Origin: an uncultured Chloroflexota bacterium
Lineage (GTDB): Bacteria > Chloroflexota > Anaerolineae > Anaerolineales > Anaerolineaceae
Assembly: GCA_902774215.1 (NCBI GenBank)
Contig: CACYHU010000055.1
Coordinates: 1 to 35,524 of the forward strand
Direction of reading: 5' to 3'
DNA: 35,524 bases
Shown here: positions 15,902 through 23,012 of the stretch, one piece after another
Layout of the letters: each line of letters starts with the position of its first letter
Numbering within the stretch: position 1 is the stretch's first letter
Made by a program: the position numbers and the translations under genes
The notes under the pieces: generated by a model
What the model saw: only the letters and a program-made list of their open reading frames with translations
What the model was told of the DNA's origin: nothing
Database searches by the model: none

Positions 15902-16432
15902 ATGAACATACAAAATTTTTTCGGACATCTCAACAATGTAATCACACACCGTTATATGGTATTCAAATTCTGCTGCAGGGTCGGCATCCCGCTGCAGGGC
16001 CTTACCCATGACCTCAGCAAATTCACTCCGGCCGAGTTTATCCCGTCAGTACAGCACTTTCAGGGGACATCCTCGCCTATCGGGGCTGAACGGCGGGAAA
16101 AGGGCTATTCCGAAGCCTGGCTGCACCACAAGGCGCGCAACAAACACCACTGGGAATACTGGGTCGAGTTCCGGGACGATGGCTCTGAATATTACGTAAA
16201 AATGCCGATGAATTACCTTAAAGAAATGCTCTGTGACTGGCTGAGTGCCGGAAAAACCTATAACCGCTCCACCTGGCAGTCCCATTATCCGCTTCAATAC
16301 TTTACGAAACATGAATCCTACTACAAGCTTCACCCCGAAACAAAAGCCTTTGCCCTGAAAGTCCTGCACATGTTCGCTGACCGCGGTGAAGAAGAGACCC
16401 TCAGCTGGCTCGCCGGACAAAAAGACTATTAA
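15902..16432 (+). CDS. DUF5662 family protein (probable HD-like metal enzyme)
   Basis: 176 residues. The start MNIQNFFGHLNNVITHRYMVFKF matches the usual opening of this family, so ATG 15902 is chosen over an in-frame TTG at 15839. Conserved His/Asp: H16 (ITHRY), H36-D37 (LTHDLSKFTPAEF), H75-H76 (WLHHK) and H82-H83. The spacing resembles HD-type metal hydrolases, and the DLSK segment is the family signature. The substrate is unknown. No signal peptide. It is a single gene, divergent from the HD-RyR gene, with a promoter that suggests a leaderless message. Confidence 0.85.
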   Translation: MNIQNFFGHLNNVITHRYMVFKFCCRVGIPLQGLTHDLSKFTPAEFIPSVQHFQGTSSPIGAERREKGYSEAWLHHKARNKHHWEYWVEFRDDGSEYYVKMPMNYLKEMLCDWLSAGKTYNRSTWQSHYPLQYFTKHESYYKLHPETKAFALKVLHMFADRGEEETLSWLAGQKDY

Positions 16433-16464
16433 TATCAATTTTGTATCTGTTCAGAACTTGCCGG

Positions 16465-16495
16465 GGACGGTTCCTGACGTAGGAGGGAACTGTCC
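16465..16495. repeat. REP-like hairpin (GGACGGTTCC type)
   Basis: GGACGGTTCC (16465-16474) pairs with GGAACTGTCC (16486-16495), one G-T pair. This GGGACGGTTC...GAACCGTCC style is a familiar REP-like element of many anaerobes, often linked to Y1 REP transposases; none is present here. Confidence 0.55.
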
Positions 16496-16580
16496 TCTCG
16501 CTTTCGCAGGAAAATTGCTTTTTGGTATTAGTTACTGTACAGTTACTCATTTTTTTCGTTTATGAAAATACCGGTTCATT

Positions 16581-16780
16581 CAGTTTGAGCCGAAGTGACC
16601 GGTTCTGTTGACTCATTCTCCATGGAACGGCCGCAAATCAACGTTCCTTAAGGAAGCGCTGATTAACTCAGTTTGAGTCGAAGTGACCTGTTTTCGTTGA
16701 CTCATTTTGAGTCAACAGAACAGGTTGCATCGACTCATTTTTTACGAGACAGTCAATAATCAGCGTTCCTTAAAATTAAG
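16581..16780. repeat. Nested direct and inverted repeats between converging genes
   Basis: CAGTTTGAGYCGAAGTGACC starts two direct copies (16581 and 16669), each ending in TGTTGACTCATT or TTCGTTGACTCATTT. The second copy is followed at once by an inverted arm, TGAGTCAACAGAACAGGT...GACTCATTT (16708-16740), giving an imperfect stem of over 30 bp. AATCA(A/G)CGTTCCTTAA occurs twice (about 16637 and 16758) and once inverted (about 16651-16665). With the REP-like hairpin at 16465 these fill the whole 355-base gap 16433-16787; no gene is seen there. Confidence 0.7.
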
Positions 16781-16787
16781 GATCAGA

Positions 16788-17507
16788 TCATTCTTCGTTG
16801 AGAACACGGATATATACATCACAGGGAGGGAGCTGCTGATTGTTAAGATCATAGACGGTGATGCGCAGTACATAGTCGCCGTTCGCCACCTGTGTCGTAG
16901 CCCAAAGGCCAAGTTCTCCTTCAAGGACCGGAAGGTTCCCTGCAGAAAGCGTCTGCCAGTTCTGCTGGTCTTCCACAGGCGAAAAGGCCCAGTTGTAAAA
17001 AGCCATATCTTTTACATTTACTGTAGCCTCAAGCGAATAGATACCTTTGATCACATCACCGGTGGACGGTGCCTGCCATTCCAGCTGACCGGCGATACAG
17101 CCGGAAGATAAAGCTGCTATTGCAGGAGAGTTCCCGCCGACCGCGCCTTCCGGTGTGGAAACGATCGTCAGACCGCCTCCGGCAGCGGAATTGGTGATCA
17201 TGGGCATTTCTTCTTCCGCAGTTTCAGAAGCAGTCTGGGGAACAGGAGTCATCATCACCAGCGGCCATTCCGGGATAACAAAGGTCACCAGTACGAACTC
17301 GGCACCGATCAAAAGGATGAGAAGGATAAAAATCGCAAGCGCCGAATTCAGCCGCCGCTGGGCATCTTCACGCTCAAGACCGAAAATCGTTGCATATCGT
17401 TCGCGGGCAGCGCTGATGACGCGGATCAGATAGATTAATGCGAGAACGCCCAGGACCACGTAGATCCAGATCTGGTAATCAACGAGGAAATGGAATAATT
17501 CAAGCAT
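16788..17507 (-). CDS. Small membrane protein with extracytoplasmic beta-domain
   Basis: 239 residues. Two membrane helices (about 13-32 and 55-78) are separated by a basic cytosolic loop; the rest faces outwards. After a low-complexity linker (about 85-130), residues 140-237 form a beta-rich domain: EWQAPSTGDVIKGIYSLEA, NWAFSPVEDQQNW, GELGLWATTQVANGDYVLRI and DVYIRV. This W-x-x-L...LGxW-x-T...GxYxLR pattern resembles Ig-like domains I associate with Anaerolineae surface proteins and PBP-type C-termini. No enzyme motif. Function unknown; a sensor or cell-wall-binding role is possible. It lies 44 bases downstream of the PHP gene on the same strand and may be co-transcribed with it. Confidence 0.75.
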   Translation of the reverse strand: MLELFHFLVDYQIWIYVVLGVLALIYLIRVISAARERYATIFGLEREDAQRRLNSALAIFILLILLIGAEFVLVTFVIPEWPLVMMTPVPQTASETAEEEMPMITNSAAGGGLTIVSTPEGAVGGNSPAIAALSSGCIAGQLEWQAPSTGDVIKGIYSLEATVNVKDMAFYNWAFSPVEDQQNWQTLSAGNLPVLEGELGLWATTQVANGDYVLRITVYDLNNQQLPPCDVYIRVLNEE

Positions 17508-17551
17508 TGTTTTTCCTTCGGCAGCTTATACTCACCGCCGGCTGATATAAA

Positions 17552-18226
17552 TCAGTATAATTTTATGCCCAATCTGCGGTGCACCGCTTTCAGAAAAACC
17601 GCACTGCGGGAATAATAACGGACCCACGGGGAAGATTCTTTTCCGAGAACTTCCGCGGAGCGGATCGAAACCCGAAGCTCTTCACTGTTATGGAAATCCG
17701 GCAGCTGCAGGCACATCGCTCCAAGTTCACTGACGCCATGGGCGTCGGATCCCGCGGTACCGGGCAGACCATGTTCTCCCGCGAACCTTGCTGCGGAACG
17801 GTTCATCTCCGGAAGATTGCGCGCATTGGCGATCTCGATCGCATCAAGATACGGAAGGTATTCTTCCATTTCCGCTTCTGTCCAGCCATGCCGCATATAA
17901 GCATAAGGATGGGACAGTGAAATAAAAGCATCCTGATCCTTCAGCCGTTTGAAAGCCTCGATCGGTTCGAGACCTTTTGGGACCTCCTCCCTGACAAAGA
18001 TTGCCAGGATCTCACCTTTTGTGGTAAGGATCTCTTCACCCGCAATAACATATTCCGGATAAGCCCGCTGCAGTTCAACAGTTCCGGCGGTTGTGTTGTG
18101 GTCAGTGAGGATCAGCTTGCCGAGTCCCAGCTGTTTCGCCCGAGTGACAAGATCTTCACCTTTAGAGAGAGAATCTTTGGATGCTATACCGTGAACATGA
18201 AAGTCTGCTTTGATTATCTGGCTCAT
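17552..18226 (-). CDS. PHP-domain metal-dependent phosphoesterase
   Basis: 224 residues. The PHP metal site is complete: FHVHG (H10, H12) with ASKDS, LTDHNTT, a Glu in IAGEEI, SLSHPYAY and GSDAHG. This size and motif set fits the stand-alone PHP phosphoesterases (for example, 5'-nucleotide or oligoribonucleotide hydrolases of the RNase AM/TrpH type); the substrate cannot be assigned. Cytosolic. ATG 18226 has no ribosome binding site, but a perfect TATAAT lies 8 bases upstream, so the message is probably leaderless. The small membrane protein gene follows on the same strand. Confidence 0.88.
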   Translation of the reverse strand: MSQIIKADFHVHGIASKDSLSKGEDLVTRAKQLGLGKLILTDHNTTAGTVELQRAYPEYVIAGEEILTTKGEILAIFVREEVPKGLEPIEAFKRLKDQDAFISLSHPYAYMRHGWTEAEMEEYLPYLDAIEIANARNLPEMNRSAARFAGEHGLPGTAGSDAHGVSELGAMCLQLPDFHNSEELRVSIRSAEVLGKESSPWVRYYSRSAVFLKAVHRRLGIKLY

Positions 18227-18234
18227 AGAAATAT

Positions 18235-18240
18235 ATTATA
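18235..18240 (-). promoter_or_regulatory. -10 box TATAAT of the PHP gene, placed for a leaderless transcript
   Basis: TATAAT on the minus strand ends 8 bases before the ATG at 18226; the -35 position holds a weak CTGTCT at 17 bases spacing. Transcription should begin within 1-2 bases of the start codon. Confidence 0.45.
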
Positions 18241-18349
18241 CGACATTAAACGACCGGAGACAGAGAAAGCAGAAGGACATTGAAAACAGGCGGTAATCAA
18301 CGGAAAAAAGGTGCGGACTGAAATACAGCCTCCGGTCGGTTTTCGCTGC

Positions 18350-18868
18350 TCACCTGATAACACTGCAGGCAAGCGCCCAGGTTTCACCGGGACAGAGCCG
18401 GTAGACACAGGCGAAGTCTTCAGCGGTGCAGAAATAGGGAGTCCCGCTGCCTTTTTGCTGAGAGCACTGCTTTTTATCAAATTGTATACCCATCAGGGCA
18501 TAACCGACCTCTGAAAAGCCACGCGATATATCTTTCGTATCCTTGCTGCAGGATTTGTATTCCGGGAAAGGTGTGGTTATCTGCAGTGTCGCCAGCCTGT
18601 TATCTTTGAATTCAGCCGAAAGGTATATTTCAACGCCTTTTATTTTTGCGTAATCAAGCAGGTAATTGTTGTCGGAAAGCTTTTCAAACATTGGCGCATT
18701 CCGCTTTACTGTGGTTTTGGTCTTTCCTTTGTAATAATTCCATAGACCGTCACCTGATGATTTCAGTGATCCTTTTGCCGGTATATTCATTTGAGCCGAG
18801 ACGACTGTCGGGAGGAGGAAAACCATCAGAGTCAATATACCAAAAATAATGAGCCGTATTTTGTTCAT
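18350..18868 (-). CDS. Small secreted protein, cysteine-containing, unknown function
   Basis: 172 residues. Signal peptide at 1-25 (IFGILTLMVFLLPTVVSAQ), then a mature domain of about 147 residues with six Cys, four of them in the last 35 residues, so disulfides are likely after export. Short motifs such as GLWNYYKGKT and GYALMGIQFD are not ones I recognise. An AAAGG site lies about 9 bases before the ATG, and an extended -10 promoter is seen 45 bases upstream. A single gene with no functional link to its neighbours. I cannot assign a family. Confidence 0.7.
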   Translation of the reverse strand: MNKIRLIIFGILTLMVFLLPTVVSAQMNIPAKGSLKSSGDGLWNYYKGKTKTTVKRNAPMFEKLSDNNYLLDYAKIKGVEIYLSAEFKDNRLATLQITTPFPEYKSCSKDTKDISRGFSEVGYALMGIQFDKKQCSQQKGSGTPYFCTAEDFACVYRLCPGETWALACSVIR

Positions 18869-18912
18869 TGCAGGCAGCCTTTCTCAAACATGATATGGAC
18901 TGAATCATCTCA

Positions 18913-18921
18913 ATTATATCA
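18913..18921 (-). promoter_or_regulatory. Extended -10 promoter of the small secreted protein gene
   Basis: TGATATAAT on the minus strand is a perfect TGnTATAAT extended -10 element; the -35 position is weak (AAAACA). It is 45 bases upstream of the ATG at 18868. Confidence 0.5.
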
Positions 18922-19081
18922 GGTTTTCCACTCCTGTTTTTCTGCTTTTTTCCCAAAATTTTCATTTTTACAGATCAGGCATATCAAATGACTAAGGTAA
19001 AATAACATCTATATAAATAAACTTTAACTTAACAGTTAAAATACAACATGTATGTCAGGAAAGGCAGGAACATTGACAACA

Positions 19082-19167
19082 GGTAACCACCGTATTTTAC
19101 GGTTGAGTCAGAAAAAGAGCTCAAATATACAGCGGGGGTATGGGGGCTGCAGGCTCCCGGAAATCAG
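19082..19167. repeat. Dispersed repeat, copy 2 (about 86 bp)
   Basis: It begins GGTAACCACCGTATTTT and ends CCCGGAAATCAG, with CAGCGGGGGTATGGGGGC and a hairpin GGGGGCT-GCA-GGCTCCC. It aligns end to end with the element at 13180-13263. Differences in the hairpin arms weaken pairing slightly. Confidence 0.8.
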
Positions 19168-19282
19168 CAATATCTTGTGCACAGGTGCACAATTCCCTGT
19201 TTGGTAAGAATCCCTTATTCTTTCGTCTTATTCGCCGAAATAATTACTGTCAGATTTAAGTAAATTAATTCAGGAATATCAA

Positions 19283-21229
19283 ATGGATCGTGATGATAAA
19301 GCTTTTGAAAACAAAATGATAATTTTTCTGATAGAACTGCCGGTTTTTCTGCTGCTGACCGGGAAAGGTCAGAAACACCTGATCATCAGCATTGTTTTAT
19401 ATATTCTGACCTGTGCTGTCATTCTTTTGATACAGAGGAAAGGTCAAAAAACCGGTCTGTCAGTACGATATCCTGTTTTGACGATATTGATCTGCACTGT
19501 CCTTGGAATTTATTTCTATCGGAATTGGAATTCATCCGGCAGGATCCTTTCCCTGTCACGTTTAATAAATAAACCACCCCGGCAAAGCTGTGTAATTCTG
19601 GCCTCGTTTCTCGCGGTATTGTCGGTTTTTGGCGTTGATTATCTGCTGAAAATCATTTTGGAAGTATTCAGAAAACATTCCGGAAACGAGGCTTTGTCCT
19701 TTTCTTCCCGCCGGATCCGGCTTTATATTTTTCTGACTTCCTTCTTTACGATAACGCTCAACTCAAAATGTTCACCGGTTTATCCCCTCAATGACTGGTT
19801 TGATCCCAATGCTATGTTCACCGTAGGGAAAGGTGTTTTGAAAGGTTTTGTCCCCTATCGTGATCTCTACGAACAAAAAGGACCTCTGCTGCTCTTTTTT
19901 CATACATTCGGAGCTGCCGTTTCTTTCAAAAGCTTTGTCGGCATGTGGATACTTGAGATCCTTTTTTGCTGTCTGTTTCTGGTGATAGCTTACAAAACAG
20001 CCTCCCTGTTTTTTCCCGAAAATTCATTTATGATCATTCCGGTACTTGCTTTTGCCGTTTACAGCAGTTACTCATTCCGTGCAGGAGATTCGGCAGAAGA
20101 ATTTTGTCTTCCGCTTTTATCCCTGGGATTATATCTTGTCTGTAAGGCCTTCCGGAATGGAACTCGTCTTTCAAAGAAGGATTATTTCTGGATTGGGATC
20201 ACATCCGGCTGCGTTTTCTGGATAAAATATTCGATGCTTGGTTTTTATCTCGGATGGATAATGATTTTATTCATATACGCGATAATTGAGAAAAAACTGA
20301 CGGAGCTTATCCGCGGCGGTCTGTTTATCCTTTCGGGTGTCATCATCTCCTCACTTCCTGTTATTCTTTACTTTGCCGCAAAATCATCGCTGGGTTCGCT
20401 TTGGGAAGCATATTTTTATAATAATCTTTTCACATACACGATTACGGATATCGGGATATTCCGGAAGATCAGTTCAGGCTTAGCAAGTCTTTTTGAGACA
20501 AACGGGCTTTCTTTGATCCTTGCTGTACTGGGATTTGTTTTTGCAGTTTCGCGCCGGCAATGGAAATTATTCGGTCTTCTTTTATCCACTTTTATCGGGC
20601 TCTTTTTATCGGTTTACTCTATCGGAAGATTCTACCCTTATTACAGTCTGATCTTCAGCGTTTTTTCGGTTTTCGGGCTGTTCTTCCTGATCGATGTCGT
20701 ACAGCATATGAAAGCATTCCCTGATATTATAAATAAATATTCATATACCGCCGCCCCGGTCATTTTACTGTTCTGTTTATTTTTAGTAAGCACTTTTTCA
20801 TATAATCTGCCGTTTTTGGAAAATGAAAGGGAAGATCTGATGCAGTTTAAGATGAAATCAGTAATCGAAAATTCCGGAATAGAAAACCCGACGCTTTTTT
20901 ATTACAGGAAGTACGACGCGGGAATAACAACAGTAACCGGGATCATACCGAATCTGCGTTACTTTTGTTCCTACAATAATAAAGCATTAGCAGCCGCGGA
21001 CATGGAACAGGACAGATGTATCCGGGAAGGATGTTCCGATTTTATAATCACAAGATCCGGTACCACAGAAGACTACCCGGAATTTGATTTATATGACCAT
21101 CTGGGAAGCTTTGAGGGAACAACAGATTGGGGTTATGCGAATTATCACTATTTTATGCGGAAACAGGGGAAAAATGAGAGTATTTTTGATAGAACTGCCG
21201 GTATTTCTGCTGCTGATCGGAAAGGGTAA
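19283..21229 (+). CDS. Polytopic membrane protein, GT-C/ArnT-like, tandem copy 1
   Basis: 648 residues with about 11-13 membrane helices. The first large outside loop has NDWFDPNAMFTVGKG and PYRDLYEQKGPLL, the Asp-containing signature of a GT-C-like family of membrane sugar transferases that use lipid-linked sugars. A C-terminal soluble part (about 515-630) ends in an alpha/beta segment with TVTGIIPNLRYF. Start ATG has AGGA 8 bases upstream. It is a paralogue of the next gene along its whole length. The last 20 or so residues, after MRKQG, are not shared: its stop seems lost, and the frame runs 56 bases into the next gene. A role in decorating a surface glycan is likely; the sugar is unknown. 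Confidence 0.8.
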   Translation: MDRDDKAFENKMIIFLIELPVFLLLTGKGQKHLIISIVLYILTCAVILLIQRKGQKTGLSVRYPVLTILICTVLGIYFYRNWNSSGRILSLSRLINKPPRQSCVILASFLAVLSVFGVDYLLKIILEVFRKHSGNEALSFSSRRIRLYIFLTSFFTITLNSKCSPVYPLNDWFDPNAMFTVGKGVLKGFVPYRDLYEQKGPLLLFFHTFGAAVSFKSFVGMWILEILFCCLFLVIAYKTASLFFPENSFMIIPVLAFAVYSSYSFRAGDSAEEFCLPLLSLGLYLVCKAFRNGTRLSKKDYFWIGITSGCVFWIKYSMLGFYLGWIMILFIYAIIEKKLTELIRGGLFILSGVIISSLPVILYFAAKSSLGSLWEAYFYNNLFTYTITDIGIFRKISSGLASLFETNGLSLILAVLGFVFAVSRRQWKLFGLLLSTFIGLFLSVYSIGRFYPYYSLIFSVFSVFGLFFLIDVVQHMKAFPDIINKYSYTAAPVILLFCLFLVSTFSYNLPFLENEREDLMQFKMKSVIENSGIENPTLFYYRKYDAGITTVTGIIPNLRYFCSYNNKALAAADMEQDRCIREGCSDFIITRSGTTEDYPEFDLYDHLGSFEGTTDWGYANYHYFMRKQGKNESIFDRTAGISAADRKG

Positions 21230-23012
21230 ACAAAACCTGATCATCAGCATTGCTTTATATTTTCTGATATGCTCCGCCGCGATTTTTCTTGAACGCGGAC
21301 GGAAAAGGATCAGCCTTGCTGTCCGTTACCCTTTTCCGACAATTTTCATCTGCCTTGCACTTGCCGTCTTTTTTTTCCATAGCTGGAGTACTTCCGGCCG
21401 GCTCGAAATGTTATCATCTTTCTTGAACAAACCGCCAAGACAGAGCTGCATTATTATCGCATTATTTCTCTCACTGCTCGCAGTTATCGGTATAGATTAT
21501 CTGCTGAAACTGGTTATGGATCTCTTAGGGCGCTTTACCGACACAGGGGATTATAACTGTCCTGAAATACAGATCAGGCTGTATATTTTTCTCACAGCCT
21601 TCCTGACAGTTACACTCAATTCAAGATGCTCGCCTGTTTATCCGTTTAATGACTGGATCGACCCCAATACGATGTTCACTGTCGGTAAGTCAGTTTTGAA
21701 GGGTTATGTTCCCTACAGGGATCTTTATGAGCATAAAGGGCCTTTGCTCCTGTTCCTGCATACAATAGGTGCGGCAATATCCTTTAAAAGCTTTCTGGGA
21801 ATGTGGATCCTTGAAATTCTCTTCTGTTTTGCATTCCTGACCATTGCTTATAAAACGGTAAGGCTGTATTACTCAGGGGATATTTTTGTTTTTATTCCGT
21901 TTCTTGCCTTTGCTGTTTACAGCAGCGGAGCGTTACAGGCAGGAGATTCAGCAGAGGAATTTGCTCTGCCATTTTTGGCATATGCACTGTATACAGCAGT
22001 CAAATCAATAAAAACCGGAGTTTCTCTGACAAATAAAGATTATCTGAAAATCGGTATCACCGCGGCATGCATATTCTGGTCAAAATATTCATTGATCGGG
22101 TTTTATCTGGGATGGTACCTTGTTATGCTTTTCATTTCTGTGAAAGAAAAGAAGTTTTTACAGCTGCTTCAGGGAACAGGGTGGATTTTCACAGGTGTAC
22201 TGATCACAACAATTCCGATTGTGATATACTTCGGAGTAAACTCTTCACTGAGTTATTGGATGAGATGTTATTTCTATGACAACCTGTTTACTTACGGGAA
22301 AAGCGATTTGTCCATTACAGAAAAGATTTCTTCCGGCTTATACAATATCATCACCAGTAATGGAATCGTCTTCATCCTGTTCCTGGCAGGTTTGTTATGG
22401 ACCGTGATACATCGGCAATGGAAAATCTTATCATTGCTCCTGGTTACTTTCATTGTATTGTTCAGCACTGTCTATTCTATCGGAAGATTCTATCCGTATT
22501 ACAGTCTGATCTTCAGTATCTTTGGTACTTTCGGATTGTATCCCGCAGGCAGCTGTATTGCCCGGCACCCGCTGAAACAGGTTTCAACATCTTTTTGTCT
22601 AATGCTGATTTTCTGCTTATTTGGAGTTAGTCTTCGTTCTGAAAATTTGCCTTTTCTGGAATATCAAAAGGAAGATCTGATGCAGTATAAGATGAAGGAA
22701 GTTATTGATCAGTCAGGTATTAAAAACCCGACTTTATTCTATTATATGAAAAATGACGTCGGTGTGACAACCGTCACCGGCATTATTCCAAACATACGGT
22801 ATTTCTCTTACTACAATAATCCGGGACTGACAGAGCTGCGTGTGGAACAGGAGAACTGCCTCCGCGATGGCTGTTCTGATTTTGTTATTGTCAGATCCGC
22901 TTCTACTGAGATATATCCGGAATTTGAAAAATATGATCACCTGGGAAGTTTTGTCGGAAGAGTTGATAACGGATTGATCAATTTTCACTATTATATGCGG
23001 AAACAGGAATGA
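21174..23012 (+). CDS. Polytopic membrane protein, GT-C/ArnT-like, tandem copy 2
   Basis: 612 residues. ATG 21174 (MRVFLIELPVFLLL) is chosen because it has AGGGG just upstream and aligns with the matching segment of copy 1; an earlier in-frame ATG would put it well inside copy 1. Same topology and signature loop: NDWIDPNTMFTVGKS and PYRDLYEHKGPLL. It overlaps copy 1 by 56 bases at its start and the next gene by 4 bases (ATGA) at its end. Membrane glycosyltransferase function is inferred from fold and motif only. The N-terminal DNA is nearly identical to that of copy 1, so the duplication is fairly recent or kept alike by conversion. Confidence 0.82.
   Translation: MRVFLIELPVFLLLIGKGKQNLIISIALYFLICSAAIFLERGRKRISLAVRYPFPTIFICLALAVFFFHSWSTSGRLEMLSSFLNKPPRQSCIIIALFLSLLAVIGIDYLLKLVMDLLGRFTDTGDYNCPEIQIRLYIFLTAFLTVTLNSRCSPVYPFNDWIDPNTMFTVGKSVLKGYVPYRDLYEHKGPLLLFLHTIGAAISFKSFLGMWILEILFCFAFLTIAYKTVRLYYSGDIFVFIPFLAFAVYSSGALQAGDSAEEFALPFLAYALYTAVKSIKTGVSLTNKDYLKIGITAACIFWSKYSLIGFYLGWYLVMLFISVKEKKFLQLLQGTGWIFTGVLITTIPIVIYFGVNSSLSYWMRCYFYDNLFTYGKSDLSITEKISSGLYNIITSNGIVFILFLAGLLWTVIHRQWKILSLLLVTFIVLFSTVYSIGRFYPYYSLIFSIFGTFGLYPAGSCIARHPLKQVSTSFCLMLIFCLFGVSLRSENLPFLEYQKEDLMQYKMKEVIDQSGIKNPTLFYYMKNDVGVTTVTGIIPNIRYFSYYNNPGLTELRVEQENCLRDGCSDFVIVRSASTEIYPEFEKYDHLGSFVGRVDNGLINFHYYMRKQE

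Larger units (their letters stand above)
18869..19282. other. Divergent intergenic region with promoter and dispersed repeat
   Basis: 414 bases between the secreted-protein gene (minus) and the membrane operon (plus). Contents: an extended -10 promoter on the minus strand (18913-18921), a small inverted repeat TTTAAC-TTAACA-GTTAAA near 19022, and dispersed repeat copy 2 at 19082-19167. The promoter of the plus-strand operon should be between 19170 and 19270, but I see no convincing pair of boxes. Confidence 0.5.

Noticed and set aside
18251-18338. Inverted repeat CGACCGGAG...CTCCGGTCG between the PHP and secreted-protein genes
   Set aside because: The arms are perfect but 70 bases apart and have no U tail, so neither a terminator nor an operator can be supported.
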